Below, piece after piece: positions 60,058 to 64,000 of a DNA stretch of 64,000 nucleotides. A program made the translations under genes and the position numbers. Source of the DNA: Pseudomonas koreensis (GTDB lineage: Bacteria > Pseudomonadota > Gammaproteobacteria > Pseudomonadales > Pseudomonadaceae). The stretch covers positions 186,001-250,000 of the forward strand of contig NZ_JAAQYM010000003.1 of assembly GCF_012986595.1 (NCBI RefSeq). The letters run 5' to 3'. The stretch's first letter is position 1. Each line of letters opens with the position of its first letter. Below the pieces are notes generated by a model, which was not told the DNA's origin, made no database searches, and saw only the letters and a list, made by a program, of their open reading frames with translations.

Positions 60058-60684
60058 ATGCGACCATTTTTCAAGACATGGCTAACTATTTGCCTATTAA
60101 TGCCACTGGCCGCCCACGCCACCAATCGTGAGCAACGTCTTCCCAACGTTAACGGTTTCACCCCTAAATCCCATGCTTCGGCTCCTGCGAGCAAGAGCAG
60201 CAAACAAACGAAACACACCACGCTCGCCAGCAAGAATCACGGCAAGCTGGTGCCACCGATGGCCAACAAGGAAAGCAGCAACGTCCTGAGCCGTGCGGTG
60301 AACGTCCTCGGTACTCCTTATCGTTGGGGCGGCAGCAGCCCAAGTAAAGGTTTCGACTGCAGCGGTCTGGTGAAATATGCGTTCAACGACGCCACGTTCG
60401 ACCTGCCACGCACCTCCAACGCCATGGCCAGCGGTCACGGCGAGAAAGTCGAGCGCAAGGATCTGAAACCGGGCGACCTGATTTTCTTCAACATCAAGAG
60501 TCGTCGGGTCAACCACGTTGCCATCTACCTGGGCAACGACCGCTTCATCCACGCACCGCGTCGTGGCAAAGCGGTGAGCATCGACACGCTGAACAAGCCG
60601 TATTGGGAAAAGCATTACGTGGTTGCCAAGCGCGTATTGCCGAAAGAACCTGGCGGCAAGCAGATGCGCGTCGTTCAGCGTTAA
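60058..60684 (+). CDS. NlpC/P60-family peptidoglycan endopeptidase
   Basis: The 208-residue protein has a signal peptide (FKTWLTICLLMPLAAHA), a Lys/Ser-rich linker to about residue 75 and a C-terminal NlpC/P60 domain: LGTPYRWGGSSPSKGFDCSGLVKYAF with catalytic Cys101, DLKPGDLIFFNIKSRRVNHVAIYLGN with His153, and FIHAPRRGKAV. It likely cuts peptide cross-links or stems in the cell wall. Stands alone between the TM2 gene and pilT. Confidence 0.92.
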   Translation: MRPFFKTWLTICLLMPLAAHATNREQRLPNVNGFTPKSHASAPASKSSKQTKHTTLASKNHGKLVPPMANKESSNVLSRAVNVLGTPYRWGGSSPSKGFDCSGLVKYAFNDATFDLPRTSNAMASGHGEKVERKDLKPGDLIFFNIKSRRVNHVAIYLGNDRFIHAPRRGKAVSIDTLNKPYWEKHYVVAKRVLPKEPGGKQMRVVQR

Positions 60685-60696
60685 AACACGATCAAC

Positions 60697-60790
60697 TGTG
60701 GCGAGGGAGCTTGCTCCCGCTTGAGTGCGCAGCGCTCACAAGCTTTTGGGGCCGCTGCGCCGCCCAGCGGGAGCAAGCTCCCTCGCCACA
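60697..60790. repeat. REPIN, family A
   Basis: GTGGCGAGGGAGCTTGCTCC and its exact inverted copy flank about 40 bases, between the convergent NlpC/P60 and pilT genes. Confidence 0.9.
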
Positions 60791-60807
60791 AATTTGCATT
60801 CCAACCC

Positions 60808-61842
60808 TCAGAAATTATCCGGCGTACGCGCCTTCTCCCGCGCATGCTCGCGACTGATCAAACCCTTGGTCACCAGCTCCTTCAGGCACATGTCGAGTGT
60901 CTGCATCCCCAACGACCCACCGGTCTGAATCGCCGAATACATTTGCGCCACCTTGTCCTCGCGGATCAGGTTACGGATCGCCGACGTTCCCAGCATGATC
61001 TCGTGCGCCGCCACCCGCCCGCCGCCGATCTTCTTGATCAGGGTCTGCGAGACCACGGCCAGCAGCGACTCGGACAACATCGAGCGCACCATGGATTTCT
61101 CATCCCCCGGAAACACATCCACCACCCGGTCGATGGTTTTCGCCGCTGAGGTGGTGTGCAGGGTGCCGAACACCAAATGCCCGGTTTCGGCAGCGGTCAG
61201 CGCCAGGCGAATGGTTTCCAGGTCGCGCATCTCGCCCACCAGAATCACGTCCGGGTCTTCGCGAAGTGCTGAACGCAGGGCGGTGGCGAAGCTGCGGGTG
61301 TCGCGGTGCACTTCGCGCTGGTTGATCAGGCATTTGCGCGATTCGTGAACGAACTCGATCGGGTCTTCGATGGTGAGGATGTGGTGATGGCGATGGGTGT
61401 TGAGGTAATCGATCATCGCCGCCAGCGTGGTCGACTTGCCGGAGCCGGTCGGCCCGGTCACCAGCACCAGCCCGCGCGGCGCATCGGTGATCTTGCGAAA
61501 GACATCGCCCATGCCGAGGTCTTCCATGCTCAGCACTTTCGAGGGAATGGTGCGGAACACCGCGCCGGCGCCACGGTTCTGGTTGAACGCATTGACCCGA
61601 AAGCGCGCCACCCCGGGGACTTCGAACGAGAAATCCGTTTCCAGGTGTTTCTCGAAGTCGACCCGCTGGGTGTCGTTCATGATGTCGTAGATCAATTCGT
61701 GCACTTGCTTGTGATCCAGCGCCGGCAGATTGATTCGCCGCACATCGCCATCGACGCGGATCATCGGCGGCAGACCGGCCGACAGGTGCAGGTCGGAAGC
61801 GCCCTGTTTGGCGCTGAACGCCAGCAGTTCAGTGATATCCAT
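60808..61842 (-). CDS. pilT: PilT, type IV pilus retraction ATPase
   Basis: The 344-residue hexameric ATPase drives pilus retraction. Features are GASDLHLSAGLPPMIRVDGDV at the start, Walker A GPTGSGKSTT near residue 136, the Asp-box region TIEDPIEFVH, Walker B ILVGEMRDLETIRLAL, the His box TGHLVFGTLHT and the PilT C-terminal segment AIRNLIREDKVAQM. In P. aeruginosa pilU lies beside pilT; no pilU is in this window. The gene diverges from yggS. It links functionally to the pil-chp genes at 41.2-51.2 kb. Confidence 0.96.
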   Translation of the reverse strand: MDITELLAFSAKQGASDLHLSAGLPPMIRVDGDVRRINLPALDHKQVHELIYDIMNDTQRVDFEKHLETDFSFEVPGVARFRVNAFNQNRGAGAVFRTIPSKVLSMEDLGMGDVFRKITDAPRGLVLVTGPTGSGKSTTLAAMIDYLNTHRHHHILTIEDPIEFVHESRKCLINQREVHRDTRSFATALRSALREDPDVILVGEMRDLETIRLALTAAETGHLVFGTLHTTSAAKTIDRVVDVFPGDEKSMVRSMLSESLLAVVSQTLIKKIGGGRVAAHEIMLGTSAIRNLIREDKVAQMYSAIQTGGSLGMQTLDMCLKELVTKGLISREHAREKARTPDNF

Positions 61843-61898
61843 AGCGTCCCTCAATTCCAGTAGAATGCCGCGAACCTTCAGACCGCCGGCGCCTCTTG

Positions 61899-62585
61899 AT
61901 GTCCACGATAGCAGACAACATCCTTCAGGTTAGTTCGCGCATCCAGGCTGCCACCGCCGCTGCCGGGCGCGCCGAACACAGCGTTCAATTACTTGCGGTG
62001 AGCAAGACCAAACCGGCGCAAGACCTGCGTGAAGCCTACGCCGCCGGCCTGCGTGATTTCGGCGAGAACTATCTGCAGGAAGCCTTGGGCAAACAGCTCG
62101 AACTGGCCGACCTGCCCTTGATCTGGCACTTCATCGGCCCCATTCAATCGAACAAGACTCGCGCCATCGCCGAGCATTTCGACTGGGTGCATTCCGTGGA
62201 TCGCCTGAAAATTGCCCAACGCCTGTCCGAACAGCGCCCGGCCGAGCTGCCGCCGCTGAACATCTGCATTCAGGTCAACGTCAGCGGTGAAGCCAGCAAG
62301 TCCGGCTGCACCCCGGCCGACCTGCCAGCGCTGGCCGAGGCCATCAGCGCCCTGCCCCGGCTGAAGCTGCGCGGGCTGATGGCGATTCCCGAGCCGACCG
62401 AAGATCGCGCCGAACAAGACGCCGCTTTTGCTGCCGTGCAACGTTTGCAGGCCAGCCTGAATCTGCCGCTCGACACACTTTCCATGGGCATGAGCCACGA
62501 CCTCGAGTCGGCCATCGCCCAAGGCGCCACCTGGGTGCGGATCGGTACCGCCCTGTTTGGCGCTCGCGACTACGGCCAGCCATGA
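61899..62585 (+). CDS. yggS: YggS-family PLP homeostasis protein
   Basis: The 228-residue single-domain TIM-barrel protein binds pyridoxal phosphate (Lys in LLAVSKTKPAQDL) and has FGENYLQEALGKQ, WHFIGPIQSNKTR, ICIQVNVSGEASKSGC, LRGLMAIPEP and LSMGMSHDLESAIAQGATWVRIGTALFG. It keeps free PLP in balance. ATG at 61899 is chosen; a TTG lies just before it. It precedes proC, the usual order. Confidence 0.94.
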   Translation: MSTIADNILQVSSRIQAATAAAGRAEHSVQLLAVSKTKPAQDLREAYAAGLRDFGENYLQEALGKQLELADLPLIWHFIGPIQSNKTRAIAEHFDWVHSVDRLKIAQRLSEQRPAELPPLNICIQVNVSGEASKSGCTPADLPALAEAISALPRLKLRGLMAIPEPTEDRAEQDAAFAAVQRLQASLNLPLDTLSMGMSHDLESAIAQGATWVRIGTALFGARDYGQP

Positions 62586-62618
62586 CATGGCTGACAAACC
62601 TCTGAATAAGGACCTGAC

Positions 62619-63437
62619 ATGAGCAACACACGTATTGCCTTTATCGGTGCCGGCAACATGGCCGCCAGTCTGATTGGCGGCCTGCGCGCCAAGGGTCTGC
62701 AAGCCAGCCACATTCGCGCCAGCGATCCGGGCGAAGAGACGCGCAAACGCGTCAGCGCCGAACACGGCATCGAAACCTTCGCCGACAACGCTCAGGCCAT
62801 TGATGGCGTCGACGTGATCGTGCTGGCGGTCAAGCCACAGGCGATGAAAGCCGTGTGCGAAGCCATCCGCCCGAGCCTGAAACCGCATCAACTGGTAGTG
62901 TCGATCGCCGCCGGCATCACCTGCGCGAGCATGAACGCGTGGCTCGGCGAGCAGCCGATCGTGCGCTGCATGCCCAACACCCCGGCGCTGCTGCGTCAGG
63001 GCGTGAGTGGCCTGTACGCCACCCGTGAAGTGACTGCCGAGCAGCGTCAGCAGGCCGAAGCGCTGCTGTCCGCCGTCGGCATCGCGCTGTGGCTGAACGA
63101 AGAACAGCAACTGGATGCGGTGACCGCCGTCTCCGGTTCCGGCCCGGCGTATTTCTTCCTGCTGATCGAAGCGATGACCGCCGCCGGGGTCAAACTCGGC
63201 CTGCCAAAGGAAATCGCCGAGCAACTGACCCAGCAAACGGCTCTGGGCGCCGCGCACATGGCGGTATCCAGCGATGTCGATGCTGCCGAACTGCGCCGCC
63301 GCGTGACGTCGCCAAATGGCACCACAGAGGCCGCGATCAAATCATTCCAGGCTAATGGCTTCGAAGCCCTGGTGGAAAAAGCACTCGGCGCCGCCGCGCA
63401 CCGCTCGGCCGAAATGGCCGAACAACTGGGCAAATAA
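62619..63437 (+). CDS. proC: Pyrroline-5-carboxylate reductase
   Basis: Last step of proline synthesis. The 272-residue protein shows the Rossmann motif IAFIGAGNMAASLIGGL, VDVIVLAVKPQAM, VRCMPNTPALLRQGVSGLYA, and the family signature VSGSGPAYFFLLIEAMTAAGVKLGL with TSPNGTTEAAI. It follows yggS by 33 bases in what is probably one operon with yggT. Confidence 0.97.
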   Translation: MSNTRIAFIGAGNMAASLIGGLRAKGLQASHIRASDPGEETRKRVSAEHGIETFADNAQAIDGVDVIVLAVKPQAMKAVCEAIRPSLKPHQLVVSIAAGITCASMNAWLGEQPIVRCMPNTPALLRQGVSGLYATREVTAEQRQQAEALLSAVGIALWLNEEQQLDAVTAVSGSGPAYFFLLIEAMTAAGVKLGLPKEIAEQLTQQTALGAAHMAVSSDVDAAELRRRVTSPNGTTEAAIKSFQANGFEALVEKALGAAAHRSAEMAEQLGK

Positions 63438-63448
63438 GGAGCCTTACA

Positions 63449-64000
63449 TGATTGGATTGAACACCGCAGCGGTTTACGTGCTGCAAACCCTCGGCAGCCT
63501 GTACTTGCTGATCGTGCTGCTGCGCTTCGTCCTGCAACTGGTGCGGGCGAACTTCTACAACCCGCTGTGCCAGTTCGTGGTCAAAGCCACCCAGCCGCTG
63601 CTCAAGCCACTGCGCCGGATCATCCCGAGCCTGTTCGGCCTGGACATGTCGTCGCTGGTGCTGGCGATTCTGGTGCAACTGGCACTGATGGCCCTGACCC
63701 TGCTGCTGACTTACGGCACCACCGGCAACCCGCTGCAGCTGTTTATCTGGGCGATCATTGGCGTCACCGCGCTGTTCCTGAAGATTTTCTTCTTCGCCCT
63801 GATCATCAGCGTGATCCTGTCGTGGGTCGCTCCGGGCAGCCATAATCCAGGCGCTGAACTGGTGAACCAGATCTGCGAGCCGGCCCTGGCGCCGTTCCGC
63901 AAGATTCTGCCAAACCTCGGCGGGCTGGACCTGTCGCCGATCTTCGCCTTCCTCGCGCTGAAGCTGATCGACATGCTGGTGATCAATAACCTCGCGGCGA
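63449..64000 (+). CDS. YggT-family membrane protein (3' end beyond window)
   Basis: The frame is open to the last base with no stop, 184 codons so far. It has two YggT repeats, each with hydrophobic helices: LQTLGSLYLLIVLLRFVLQL then NPLCQFVVKATQPLLKPLRRIIP, and VTALFLKIFFFALIISVILSWVAPG then LVNQICEPALAPFRKILPNL. Found after proC in many proteobacteria; role in membrane or osmotic function is unclear. AAGGAG is 8 bases before the ATG. Confidence 0.9.

Overview
The window is chromosomal DNA of a Pseudomonas, most likely of the P. fluorescens group. The gene order matches known pseudomonad neighbourhoods (fba/pgk/epd/tkt/metK; pilGHIJ-chpA/gshB/tonB3/algH/ruvX/pyrR/pyrB/pyrC'; pilT/yggS/proC/yggT; mdcABCDEGH-madLM). 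Intergenic gaps are full of the short paired palindromes (REPINs) typical of this group. No rRNA, tRNA, CRISPR array, integrase or transposase is visible. Most of the window is ordinary core genome.

Layout. (1) 1-1642: small accessory patch with a gene remnant at the edge and two unrecognised minus-strand genes, bounded by two copies of the fba 3' end and terminator. (2) 1643-10573: central carbon metabolism on the minus strand (fba, two small lipoproteins, pgk, epd, tkt), then on the plus strand an ArsR-methyltransferase regulator and metK behind a perfect 24-bp palindrome. (3) 10749-19159: envelope and housekeeping genes (ligB, DUF1090, cytochrome c', mltA, MAPEG, EamA exporter, Na+/H+ antiporter, FNT channel, thioesterase). 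(4) 19300-21922: SAH riboswitch, ahcY and metF, which with metK form most of the activated-methyl cycle. (5) 22092-31888: solute-binding protein, rhlE helicase, yceI/cytochrome b561, an exported amine oxidase with a Lys/Pro/Ala tail, bioA, rsmE and hemolysin III. (6) 32101-40459: malonate decarboxylase operon mdcABCDEGH with the madLM transporter and convergent mdcR. (7) 40460-41199: gene-poor stretch with an operator-like palindrome, two REPINs and an unexplained structured block. (8) 41200-51230: Pil-Chp chemosensory operon pilGHIJ-chpA-cheW, without pilK or chpB. (9) 51456-57543: gshB, tonB3, algH, ruvX and pyrR-pyrB-pyrC', the last being a catalytically dead dihydroorotase. (10) 57585-59370: AT-rich island with a colicin M-type bacteriocin and a putative membrane immunity gene. 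(11) 59375-64000: TM2 protein, NlpC/P60 hydrolase, pilT, yggS, proC and a truncated yggT.

The most notable element is the bacteriocin/immunity pair. Its catalytic loop keeps the family's D-x-Y-D and Arg, but the usual His is Asn and the loop is one residue shorter. Next come the duplicated fba 3' end, which supplies the C-terminus and terminator of an orphan AT-rich gene, and the structured block near 40.7-41.0 kb. Functional calls rest on reading the sequence and on recall of protein families; no database search was run.
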